Assembly (NCBI GenBank): GCA_039933515.1
Contig: JBDTNY010000087.1
Span: 1 to 13,981 of the forward strand
Origin: JAOUEA01 sp039933515
GTDB taxonomy: Bacteria > Actinomycetota > UBA4738 > HRBIN12
Reading direction: 5' to 3'
DNA: 13,981 bases
Below are positions 5,393 through 11,655 of the stretch, piece after piece (positions within the stretch are counted from its first letter, which is position 1; the number at the start of each line of letters is the position of its first letter). The notes under the pieces were generated by a model. It made no database searches. It was not told the origin of the DNA and worked only from the letters and a program-made list of their open reading frames with translations. Made by a program: the position numbers and the translations under genes.

Positions 5393-7260
5393 ACCATGAA
5401 CAGCGTGATCGTGTCCCCGTAACGAACCGTGACACCGACGCCGGGCGACTGACTGAAGACGACGGACCCCGTGGTGCCGGGGACGGTCTGGAAGTTCGCC
5501 GCGAGCCCGTACCGGTCGGCGAGCGACTGCGCGGCCGACTTCGAGAGCCCCCGGAAATCGGGGGCCGGGAACTGCTCAGGCCCCTTGGATACCGTGAGGG
5601 TGACCGCCGAGCCGTAGGGCGCCTGGGATCCTGATGGGGTCTGGCTGATGACGCGGCCCTCCTCGACGTCGTTCGAGAACTCCTCGGCGATCGTCACTTG
5701 GAAGTCCTGGGCCCCGAGTCGCCTCGTGGCCTCGTCCTGCATCTTGCCCACCACGTTCGGGAGGTTCGTAGGCGGCGGGCCCTTGCTGACCACGAGCTGG
5801 ACCTCACTGCCTCTGGGAGCCTGCGGGGTGGAGGGGTCCTGGCTGAGGACCGAGCCGGCGGTGACGTCGTAATCGAAGACCGACCTCGCCACGACGGGGA
5901 CCAGCCCAGCCGTCCGCAGCAGGTCCTTCGCCCGGGTGAGCGGCTTGCCCACCACGGTCGGCAGGTCCACGGGCGGTGGGCCGAGGGAGGGCACGATCGT
6001 GATCGTCGCGCCCTCCTGCAGGGTAGCCCCCGGGGAGGGCCGCAGCTTCAGCACGTATCCAGCCTGCACGTCGGATGAGTACTGGCCCGGGGCGCTCTTC
6101 ACGACGAACCCGAGCTCGGTCAGCTGGGTCGACATGTCCCGGACCGTGAGTCCGCCGGTCGGCGGCACGACCGCCTGGTGAGGAACGAGGTAGGTCCAGG
6201 CCCCCCAGGCCGACGCCGCGAGCGCGAGGATGACGAGGATCGCGACCAGCACGCTCTTCCATCGGCGCCGCCGACCGCGCTCGACCCGGATCGTCTGGGT
6301 CTGGGTTCCCGCGATGCCCACCGCCTCGGTGCGCTCGGTATCGTCCTCGCCGGGCGTCACCTCGGGCATGTCGCCGACCAGGGCGGAGAGCGACCTCGCG
6401 GGCGGCAGGGACGGCTCGACGGCTTCGAGGTCGCGCCGCATCTCGACGGCCGATTCCGGGCGCAGCTCGCGGTCTCGCTCGGTGGCGCTCGCGACGAACC
6501 CGTCCAGCTCCTCGGGGATCGAGGGCACCGACGCCGAGGGCCGGGGGACGCGGTCAGAGAGGTGCTTGTAGGCGATCGACATCGCCGTTTCGCCCGTGAA
6601 CGGAAGCTTTCCGGACAAGAGTTCGTACGTGACGATGCCCAGGGAGTAGAGGTCGCTGCGCGGGTCGGCGGGCTCCCCGCGGATCTGCTCGGGCGCGAGG
6701 TACTGCACGGTGCCGGTGACCGCCCCCGCCTGGGTCGCGCGTCCGTCGGCATACGCGCGAGCGAGCCCGAAGTCGGCGACCTTCACCACGCCGTCGCTCG
6801 TGACGAGCACGTTCTCGGGCTTGATGTCACGGTGCACGATGCCCTGTGCGTGCGCGTGTCCCAGCCCGAGCAGGGTCTGGCGAACGATCTCGCACGCCTG
6901 CCCGGGTTCGAGCCTGCCGTACTGGTTCACCAGGTCTCGGACGCCCCGGCCCCGCACGTATTCCATGACCATGTAGTAGATGCCGTCAACGGAGCCCCAG
7001 TCGTAGACGGCCACGATATTGGGGTGGGAGAGACCCGCGGCGGCTCTGGCTTCACGCCGGAACCGGTCAACGAACGCTTGGTCGCCCGAGAGCGAGCGGT
7101 GCAGAACCTTGATCGCCACCTCGCGAGCCAGCACGGTATCGCGCGCGAGGAAGACCTCGCCCATGCCGCCTGCCGCGATCCGTTCCAGCACGGTGTAGCG
7201 CCCGTCGAGCGTGACGAGCGCGTGGCCTCCGCTCCCATCCGGTGGCGCCGGGTGGGTCAT
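5389..7260 (-). CDS. PASTA-domain Ser/Thr protein kinase (PknB type), membrane
   Basis: This transmembrane sensor kinase resembles PknB/StkP/PrkC, which respond to peptidoglycan or lipid II and phosphorylate growth proteins. With the ATG at 7260 it has 623 residues. The kinase domain (about 22-280) has the Gly-rich loop AAGGMGEVF (29-37), VAIK with K51, HRDIKPEN with catalytic D145, DFG (163-165) and APE (189-191). A juxtamembrane segment rich in Glu and Thr (300-325) offers autophosphorylation sites. A basic stretch RGRRRRWK precedes one membrane helix (about 336-358). Four PASTA repeats follow (about 366-425, 432-493, 499-559, 564-623). An in-frame extension to 7380 exists but would overlap the divergent gene and add no domain. 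No good Shine-Dalgarno is close to 7260; GGGAGGAG lies 17 bases upstream. The stop overlaps nfo (GTGA). Confidence 0.93.
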   Translation of the reverse strand: MTHPAPPDGSGGHALVTLDGRYTVLERIAAGGMGEVFLARDTVLAREVAIKVLHRSLSGDQAFVDRFRREARAAAGLSHPNIVAVYDWGSVDGIYYMVMEYVRGRGVRDLVNQYGRLEPGQACEIVRQTLLGLGHAHAQGIVHRDIKPENVLVTSDGVVKVADFGLARAYADGRATQAGAVTGTVQYLAPEQIRGEPADPRSDLYSLGIVTYELLSGKLPFTGETAMSIAYKHLSDRVPRPSASVPSIPEELDGFVASATERDRELRPESAVEMRRDLEAVEPSLPPARSLSALVGDMPEVTPGEDDTERTEAVGIAGTQTQTIRVERGRRRRWKSVLVAILVILALAASAWGAWTYLVPHQAVVPPTGGLTVRDMSTQLTELGFVVKSAPGQYSSDVQAGYVLKLRPSPGATLQEGATITIVPSLGPPPVDLPTVVGKPLTRAKDLLRTAGLVPVVARSVFDYDVTAGSVLSQDPSTPQAPRGSEVQLVVSKGPPPTNLPNVVGKMQDEATRRLGAQDFQVTIAEEFSNDVEEGRVISQTPSGSQAPYGSAVTLTVSKGPEQFPAPDFRGLSKSAAQSLADRYGLAANFQTVPGTTGSVVFSQSPGVGVTVRYGDTITLFMV

Positions 7261-7331
7261 ACTCTTGGACGTGTGGATCTCCTCCCGTTCAGGGAAGCGC
7301 TCGGGGTAGCGAGGGAAGCGCGTCCGCGAGG

Positions 7332-7337
7332 ATTCTA
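7332..7337 (-). promoter_or_regulatory. Possible -10 element (TAGAAT) for the kinase-nfo operon
   Basis: On the minus strand TAGAAT fits TANNNT and would start transcription near 7325, giving a leader of about 65 bases before the kinase ATG. It shares two base pairs with a plus-strand TACGGT hexamer, so both promoters could not easily be occupied together. No convincing -35 was found. Confidence 0.35.
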
Positions 7338-7341
7338 CGGT
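7336..7341 (+). promoter_or_regulatory. Possible -10 element (TACGGT) for the M50-like membrane gene
   Basis: TACGGT fits TANNNT and predicts a transcription start near 7348, leaving an approximately 11-base leader. A GAAAGG sequence before the GTG at 7359 lies at or just upstream of that start. The hexamer overlaps the minus-strand TAGAAT by two bases. The call rests on pattern and position only. Confidence 0.3.
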
Positions 7342-7358
7342 CGAGAAAGGGCGGAACC

Positions 7359-8066
7359 GTGGAGGTTGACACAAGTGCATCGCCAGATCTGAAGGTGTCG
7401 CTGGATCGGATCGAGGCTGCCGTCTCTTCCGGAGACACCGACCTGCGGACGCTGGGCTTCTGGCGGGTGGTCGCGCGAGTCAAACCCGACCGGATGCTGG
7501 TCGACGAGCACGCCGACCAGATCGGGCGCATCGATACGGCCGCGTTCCGCAGCGGGGTCAAGTTCCGCATCCCGGTCTGGGCCGGGAACCTCATCTTGAC
7601 GGTGGGAACCGTGGTGGGCGGCGTGGCGGCCTGGCTGGCCTACAACTGGACCTCGCCCCTGTGGAAGGGGCTCGCGCTCGTGGCCGCCGGGGCCATCTGG
7701 GCGGTGACGGTGCACTCACCCGCGCATTGGCTCGTCGGGCGGGCGATCGGGCTGCGGTTCACCGATTACTTCCTGGGTGGCCCGCCGCCGCCGCGCCCCG
7801 GCCTGAAGACCGCCTACGCCACCTACCTGCGTGCCGATCCCTCCAGCCGTGCCTGGATGCATGCCAGCGGAGCGATCGCCACCAAGCTAGCGCCTTTCGT
7901 GGCGCTCGCCCTGTGGCCCGGGTCCGGTGCGCCCTGGTGGAGCGCGCTGGGCCTGCTCGCCCTCGGGGTGGTGCAGATCGTCACCGACGTGGTCCTGTCC
8001 ACGAAGTCGAGCGACTGGAAGAAGTTCGCGCGCGAGAAGGCGGTCGCGCGGTCTCGGGAACCCTAG
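7359..8066 (+). CDS. Membrane protein related to M50 (site-2) metalloproteases, catalytic Glu absent
   Basis: The GTG at 7359 was chosen because it follows a GAAAGG ribosome site and a TANNNT hexamer; upstream in-frame codons overlap the divergent kinase leader. The 235-residue protein has a soluble N-terminal part (1-72), membrane helices at about 75-95 and 103-122, a conserved-looking core, and one or two helices at about 172-213. The second helix runs into HSPAHWLVGRAIG (119-131), matching the HExxH-plus-Gly pattern of intramembrane M50 proteases except that Glu is replaced by Ser. The segments FTDYFLGGPPPPRPG (134-148), YATYLRADP (153-161), MHASGAIATKLAPF (167-180) and QIVTDVVLSTKSSDWKKF (206-223) follow; D210 could be a third metal ligand. 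I recall similar proteins from archaea and Chloroflexota. It is probably a non-peptidase relative of unknown function. Confidence 0.75.
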   Translation: MEVDTSASPDLKVSLDRIEAAVSSGDTDLRTLGFWRVVARVKPDRMLVDEHADQIGRIDTAAFRSGVKFRIPVWAGNLILTVGTVVGGVAAWLAYNWTSPLWKGLALVAAGAIWAVTVHSPAHWLVGRAIGLRFTDYFLGGPPPPRPGLKTAYATYLRADPSSRAWMHASGAIATKLAPFVALALWPGSGAPWWSALGLLALGVVQIVTDVVLSTKSSDWKKFAREKAVARSREP

Positions 8067-8070
8067 GACC

Positions 8071-8076
8071 TATACT
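8071..8076 (+). promoter_or_regulatory. -10 element (TATACT) of the thiamine operon
   Basis: TATACT is close to the TATAAT consensus and lies five bases after the stop of the membrane gene. The expected transcription start (about 8083) coincides with the beginning of the TPP aptamer. The -35 region lacks a TTGACA match. Confidence 0.6.
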
Positions 8077-8082
8077 GCCCCG

Positions 8083-8175
8083 CACCACCGGGGAGCTCGG
8101 GCATCCGGGCTGAGAGGCCGGCACGCGCGCCGGCGACCCGCACGACCTGAACCGGGTAATGCCGGCGGAGGGAGC
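8083..8175 (+). promoter_or_regulatory. TPP riboswitch (thi-box), translational type
   Basis: This RNA element binds thiamine pyrophosphate and controls thiE. Conserved blocks are CCGGGGAGC (8088-8096), CTGAGAG (8110-8116), ACCCG (8136-8140), ACCTGAACC (8145-8153), GTAATGCC (8156-8163) and GCGGAGGGA (8165-8173). Visible helices are GCTCGG/CCGGGC with a GCAT loop (8095-8110), the variable hairpin GCCGGC/GCCGGC (8117-8134) and CCGG/CCGG around GTAATG (8152-8165). The closing P1 helix is not clear by eye. No terminator hairpin with T-tract lies between aptamer and gene. Instead the conserved 3' block is itself the ribosome binding site, so ligand binding should hide it directly and lower thiE translation when TPP is plentiful. 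Confidence 0.93.
8167..8174 (+). promoter_or_regulatory. thiE Shine-Dalgarno embedded in the thi-box
   Basis: GGAGGGAG is both part of the conserved 3' thi-box sequence and the ribosome site, with its GGAGG core five bases before the ATG at 8177. This decides the start: the earlier in-frame ATG at 8159 sits in an aptamer loop and has no ribosome site. Confidence 0.85.
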
Positions 8176-8176
8176 G

Positions 8177-8833
8177 ATGGCAACGCGACTCGACCCCAAG
8201 GCGCTGCGTGTGTACGTGGTGACCACCGGCACGCTCGTACGCGGCCGCAGCCATCGTGCGATCGCCGCCGCGGCGATCGAAGGAGGGGCCACGGCGATCC
8301 AGCTCCGAGCACCCGAGCTGGACGATGCCGAGCTGCTCGCGCTCGCGACGGATCTCGCGTCGACGTGCCTCGGCGCCGGGGTGCTGTTCGTCGTGAACGA
8401 CCGGATCGACGTCGCCGTGGCGGCACGAGCCGCCGGCGCCCACCTGGGACAGGGAGACGCGCCGGCCGACGCGCGCGCCGCACTGGGCCCCGGCCGCGTG
8501 CTCGGTATCAGCGTTGCGGATCCTGACCAGGCACGCGTGGCCGAGGCCGGGGGCGCCGACTACCTCGGCGTCACCGTGTGGTCGACGGCGACCAAGCCAG
8601 AGGCGGTGGGCGAAGGCCTCGCAGGCGTCACGGCGATCGCGGGCGCCACGAGACTTCCAGTCGTCGGGATCGGGGGCATCGACGCCCGCAACGCCGGCCG
8701 GGTGATCGGTGCGGGGGCGGCGGGCGTGGCGGTGATCTCGGCGGTGGCCGCGAGCCCCGATCCGGTGGCGGCGACCCGGCAACTGCGTGAACTGGTGGAC
8801 GGAACGACCGACCGATCTGGAGGAACCGCATGA
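8177..8833 (+). CDS. thiE: Thiamine-phosphate synthase
   Basis: The enzyme joins HMP pyrophosphate and thiazole phosphate to thiamine phosphate in the cytoplasm. The 218-residue TIM barrel shows GGATAIQLRAPE (36-47), VNDRIDVA (73-80), GAHLGQGDAP (87-96), GISVADPD (110-117), YLGVTVWSTATKPEA (129-143), VVGIGGI (162-168) and GVAVISAV (183-190). TKP-type and GIGGI phosphate-binding motifs are intact. The Arg of QLR is present (R44), but the Lys normally two residues later, which contacts pyrophosphate in B. subtilis ThiE, reads Pro. The TPP riboswitch directly upstream supports a thiamine role. The related thiazole tautomerase TenI is the alternative. Its stop overlaps the next start as ATGA behind GGAGGA (8819-8824), so the downstream gene shares the riboswitch mRNA. 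Confidence 0.88.
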   Translation: MATRLDPKALRVYVVTTGTLVRGRSHRAIAAAAIEGGATAIQLRAPELDDAELLALATDLASTCLGAGVLFVVNDRIDVAVAARAAGAHLGQGDAPADARAALGPGRVLGISVADPDQARVAEAGGADYLGVTVWSTATKPEAVGEGLAGVTAIAGATRLPVVGIGGIDARNAGRVIGAGAAGVAVISAVAASPDPVAATRQLRELVDGTTDRSGGTA

Positions 8834-9882
8834 CGGAACAATTGACAGGCAAGGCGACCGCCGAGCTCTTCGAGCAGGTGATCCTCCGCCGGCTCGGGGC
8901 GGCCGATCCCGACGTGCTGGTCGGGCCGCGTCACGGCGTCGATGTCGGTGTCGTCCGCGTGGCGGACGGCGTCGCGATGGCGCTCACCACCGATCCCGTC
9001 TTCGTGGTGCCGGCGTACGGGTGGGAGCGCGCGGCGTGGTTCGCCGTGCACATCCTGGCCTCCGACGCTGCGACGAGTGGCCTGCCGCTTCGGTGGATGG
9101 CGGTCGACCTCAACCTGCCGCCCGAGATCTCCGACGAGGAGCTGACCGCGCTCTGGGACGCGTTCTCCCGCGCGTGCCACGATCTGGACATCGCGGTGGT
9201 GACGGGGCACACGGCCAGGTACGACGGGTGCGCCTGGCCCATGGTGGGCGGAGCCACGTGCATGGCTCTGGGCGGGGCCGACGACTTCGTGACGCCAACG
9301 ATGGCGCGTCCCGGCGACAAGGTAGTGGTAACCAAAGGCGCGGCGATCGAGGCGACCGCGTTGTTCGCGGCGACCTTCCCCGAGCGGCTGCAGGCGGCGA
9401 TCGGTCACGAAACCGTGGTCGCGGCCGACGCCCTGTTCGAACAGATGACGGTGGTGCCCGAGGCGGTGATCGCGCGTGGGTTCGGGCTGCGCGAGCGAGG
9501 CGTCACGTCGATGCACGACGCGACCGAAGGGGGCGTGCTCGGGGGGCTGCTCGAGGTCGCGGTGGCCTCGGGGAACGGGATGCGGATCGACCGCGACGCG
9601 ATCCCGGTGCTCCCCGCGGTGAGGGCAGTCTGCGACCACGTCGGGATCGACCCCTACATCTCGATCAGCGAGGGCACGTTGATCGCCACCGTGGTGCCTG
9701 ATCGCGCCGAGGCGTACGTCGCAGCGCTCGCCGCGGCGGGGATCGCCGCGGCCGTCGTCGGGGAGGTCACCGCACCCGGAGACGACCGTGTGCTCGTCGT
9801 CGAAGGGCGGGAAGAGCCGCTCGTGCATCCTGGGCTGGACCCGTTCTGGGGCGCGTTCGGGGAGTGGGCGGCGGGCGCGTAG
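8830..9882 (+). CDS. AIR synthase (PurM)/HypE/ThiL superfamily protein, probable thiamine-pathway kinase-like
   Basis: The 350-residue protein has the two-part PurM-like ATP-binding architecture: an N-terminal half with GVDVG (36-40), LTTDPVF (52-58) and VHILASDAATSGLP (73-86), and a C-terminal half with PGDKVVVTKG (161-170), MHDATEGGVLGGLLEVA (228-244) and ISEGTLIATV (279-288). TGHTARYDG (125-133) occupies the place of the ThiL GGDT or HypE GDT motif. It resembles COG0309 more than classical ThiL. The C-terminal Cys tail that HypE uses for cyanide-ligand synthesis is absent, and no hydrogenase genes are nearby. ATGA overlap with thiE under the TPP riboswitch suggests a thiamine-monophosphate-kinase-like or other thiamine-linked ATP-dependent role. 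That role is inference; superfamily membership is clear. Confidence 0.75.
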   Translation: MTEQLTGKATAELFEQVILRRLGAADPDVLVGPRHGVDVGVVRVADGVAMALTTDPVFVVPAYGWERAAWFAVHILASDAATSGLPLRWMAVDLNLPPEISDEELTALWDAFSRACHDLDIAVVTGHTARYDGCAWPMVGGATCMALGGADDFVTPTMARPGDKVVVTKGAAIEATALFAATFPERLQAAIGHETVVAADALFEQMTVVPEAVIARGFGLRERGVTSMHDATEGGVLGGLLEVAVASGNGMRIDRDAIPVLPAVRAVCDHVGIDPYISISEGTLIATVVPDRAEAYVAALAAAGIAAAVVGEVTAPGDDRVLVVEGREEPLVHPGLDPFWGAFGEWAAGA

Positions 9883-9885
9883 GCT
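9880..9885 (+). promoter_or_regulatory. -10 element (TAGGCT) of a leaderless psuK transcript, built on the previous stop codon
   Basis: TAGGCT begins with the TAG stop of the AIR-synthase-like gene and ends exactly seven bases before the GTG at 9893. No Shine-Dalgarno precedes that GTG. The hexamer is identical to the pfk one, so the pseudouridine genes probably have their own promoter despite an intergenic gap of only ten bases. Confidence 0.55.
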
Positions 9886-9892
9886 GTCGCGC

Positions 9893-10762
9893 GTGGATCT
9901 CCTCTGCATCGGCGACGTGATGCTCGATGTGCGGGTGGACGCGGGTGCGCTCGTACGCGGCGGCGACGTGCATGGCCGCGTCGTCGTGCAGCCGGGCGGT
10001 TCGTCGGCGAACGCGGCCGTCTGGGCGGCATGGGACGGGGCGACCGCGCGCGTGCACGGGGGCGTGGGCGTCGATCTCGGCGGGCGTCTCCTCGCCGAGG
10101 CGCTGCGCGACCGCGGGGTGAAGATGCAGCTCACCCCCTACGCGGACGCGACGACCGGCACGATGCTGGTGGTCCATGAGCCGGGTGAGCGATCGATGGC
10201 GGCCGACCGCGGGGCGAACGCCCGCTTCCGCGCCGACGAGCTGCCGGGCATGCTGGTCAGCGGGGCCGTGCTGGTTTCGGGCTACCTCCTCCTGCACGAG
10301 GACACCCACCCGGCCGGGCTCGCGGCGCTCGCGCGGTCGGTGTCGCCGTTCGTCGCGGTCGATGCCGCGTCGTGGCCCCTGGTGGAGTCGTTCGGTGTAG
10401 ATCGGTTCTTCATGGTCACCGAGAAGGCGACCGTGCTCCTCGCGAACGAGCGCGAGGCCGAGACCCTGACGGGCACGGCGGGGGAGTCCGCCGCCAAGCT
10501 CCTGGGGGATCGGTTCCCGATCGCGTGCGTGAAGTTGGGCGCCGAAGGGGCCGTGGCGGTCGTCGACGGCGCCGTGCACCGGGTGCCGGCCGAGCCGATC
10601 GACGAGGCCGACCCGACCGGCGCCGGCGACGCGTTCGACGGAGTCTTCCTCGCGGCGCTTGCACGCGGCTCCGACGTCGACGACGCCCTCGGGCGTGCCT
10701 GTCACGCGGGGGCGCTGGCCGCCGCCAGCCTGCACGCCTGGCCCCAAATCGAGGGTCGATGA
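9893..10762 (+). CDS. psuK: PfkB-family sugar/nucleoside kinase, probable pseudouridine kinase
   Basis: As a pseudouridine kinase it would convert pseudouridine to pseudouridine 5'-phosphate with ATP. The 289-residue ribokinase-fold protein has DVMLD (8-12), the substrate-binding PGGSSANAAVWAA (34-46), NEREAE (185-190) and the PfkB signature DPTGAGDAFDGVF (240-252) with catalytic D246. PfkB sequence alone cannot fix the substrate; the assignment rests on the four-base ATGA overlap with the glycosidase gene that uses the product. The GTG start was preferred over upstream in-frame codons because those lie inside the previous gene and because TAGGCT stands seven bases before it. The N-terminus MDLLCIGDVMLD is the expected first beta strand. 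Family is certain, substrate likely. Confidence 0.82.
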   Translation: MDLLCIGDVMLDVRVDAGALVRGGDVHGRVVVQPGGSSANAAVWAAWDGATARVHGGVGVDLGGRLLAEALRDRGVKMQLTPYADATTGTMLVVHEPGERSMAADRGANARFRADELPGMLVSGAVLVSGYLLLHEDTHPAGLAALARSVSPFVAVDAASWPLVESFGVDRFFMVTEKATVLLANEREAETLTGTAGESAAKLLGDRFPIACVKLGAEGAVAVVDGAVHRVPAEPIDEADPTGAGDAFDGVFLAALARGSDVDDALGRACHAGALAAASLHAWPQIEGR

Positions 10763-11655
10763 CGATTCGGGTGGCCGACGAGGTGCGCGACGCCCAGGCA
10801 ACTGGCCGGGGGGTCGTGGCGCTCGAGACGAGCGTGATCGGCCAGGGTCTGCCGGCTCCGCGGAACCTCGAGTGCGTCGAGCGGATGAGTGTCGCGATCC
10901 GTGCCGCCGGCTCCGTGCCCGCTTGGATCGGCATCGTCGACGGCGCGGTGATGGTCGGTCTGAGCGGCGACGAGCTCGGGCGCTTCGCGCTGCCCGGCGT
11001 GGCCACCAAGGTGGCCAGGCGCGATGTCCCGATCGCGATCGCGACCGGTGCGCTCGGCGCGACCACCGTGAGCGCGACGATCTGGGCCGCCGCGGCCGCG
11101 GGCATCGTCGTGGGGGCCACGGGCGGCATCGGGGGGGTGCACCCGGGGGGCGACCCCGACGTGAGCGCCGACCTGTTGGAGCTCGCCCGAACGCCGGGGC
11201 TCCTCGCCTGCTCGGGACCCAAGTCGATCATCGATCCGGTTGCCACCGCGGAAAAGCTCGAGGAGCTCGGCGTCGCGGTCGTGGGCTACGGGGTCGACCG
11301 GCTGCCGTTCTTCCTGGCGCGTGAAGCGCCCGTCGACCTAGAGCATCGGGTCGACGAGCCTGCCGGAGGGGCCGCCGTGCTTCGCGCCTCGCTCGGCCTG
11401 GGGACGCGCTCGACGCTCCTGCTGTGCAACCCGGTCCCGGCGTCGATCGCGATGGATCCCGAGCAGGTCGCCGCCGCCGCTCTCGAGGCCGAAGCCCGCG
11501 CCGATCGTGCCGGGGCTCACGGCAAGGCCCGGACCCCGTTCCTGCTGGCGGCGCTCGCCGAGATCACGGGCGGGCGCAGTCTAGAGGCGAACCTCGCCCT
11601 GCTCGAGGACAACGCCCGAGTCGCGGGGCTGATCGCCGCGGCGGTCGCCGCGTGA
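10759..11655 (+). CDS. psuG: Pseudouridine-5'-phosphate glycosidase
   Basis: The enzyme breaks the C-glycosidic bond of pseudouridine 5'-phosphate to uracil and ribose 5-phosphate. The 298 residues match the family. Motifs are ALETSVIGQGLPAPRN (21-36, with E23), VPAWIGIVDG (53-62), TKVARRDVP (83-91, with K84), GATTVSATIWAAAAAGI (100-116), ATGGIGGVHPG (120-130), CSGPKSIIDP (151-160, where K155 should form the ribose adduct), NPVP near residue 223 and the C-terminal GKARTPFLL / EITGGRSLEANLALLE blocks. It starts four bases before the kinase stop ends (ATGA) behind GAGGG. Kinase and glycosidase together form a complete salvage route for pseudouridine from RNA breakdown. Its own stop overlaps the next gene as GTGA. 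Confidence 0.95.
   Translation: MTIRVADEVRDAQATGRGVVALETSVIGQGLPAPRNLECVERMSVAIRAAGSVPAWIGIVDGAVMVGLSGDELGRFALPGVATKVARRDVPIAIATGALGATTVSATIWAAAAAGIVVGATGGIGGVHPGGDPDVSADLLELARTPGLLACSGPKSIIDPVATAEKLEELGVAVVGYGVDRLPFFLAREAPVDLEHRVDEPAGGAAVLRASLGLGTRSTLLLCNPVPASIAMDPEQVAAAALEAEARADRAGAHGKARTPFLLAALAEITGGRSLEANLALLEDNARVAGLIAAAVAA

Noticed and set aside
4187..5422. 411-residue plus-strand frame opposite nfo
   Set aside because: It runs out of the molybdoenzyme gene in another frame and is antisense to nfo, whose nine metal ligands are intact.
7366..7371. Perfect TTGACA as a -35 box on the plus strand
   Set aside because: It is inside the coding region after the GTG at 7359, and no TANNNT hexamer occurs 16-18 bases downstream.
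7261..7380. 40-residue N-terminal extension of the kinase
   Set aside because: It would overlap the divergent gene's start, adds a Pro/Arg-rich non-domain segment, and the family normally begins 10-25 residues before the Gly-rich loop.
6178..7392. 404-residue plus-strand frame opposite the kinase
   Set aside because: It lies antisense to the kinase domain and shows no recognisable domain; the kinase motifs are unambiguous.
8117..8134. GC-rich hairpin read as a terminator for the membrane gene
   Set aside because: It is the variable arm of the TPP aptamer and has no T-tract.
8159..8176. ATG at 8159 as the thiE start
   Set aside because: It is in the GTAATG loop of the TPP aptamer with no ribosome site; the ATG at 8177 has GGAGGGAG at proper spacing.
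8830..9882. HypE hydrogenase maturation factor
   Set aside because: The C-terminal Cys tail needed for HypE chemistry is missing and no hydrogenase or hyp gene is nearby; context is thiamine synthesis.
9788..9892. Upstream in-frame start for the PfkB kinase
   Set aside because: It lies inside the preceding gene and would add residues before the first beta strand, which the fold does not need; the GTG at 9893 has the spaced TAGGCT hexamer.
8560..10134. 524-residue open frame on the minus strand
   Set aside because: It is antisense to thiE, the AIR-synthase-like gene and psuK, all of which have clear family motifs. Its composition is low-complexity Arg/Pro/His.
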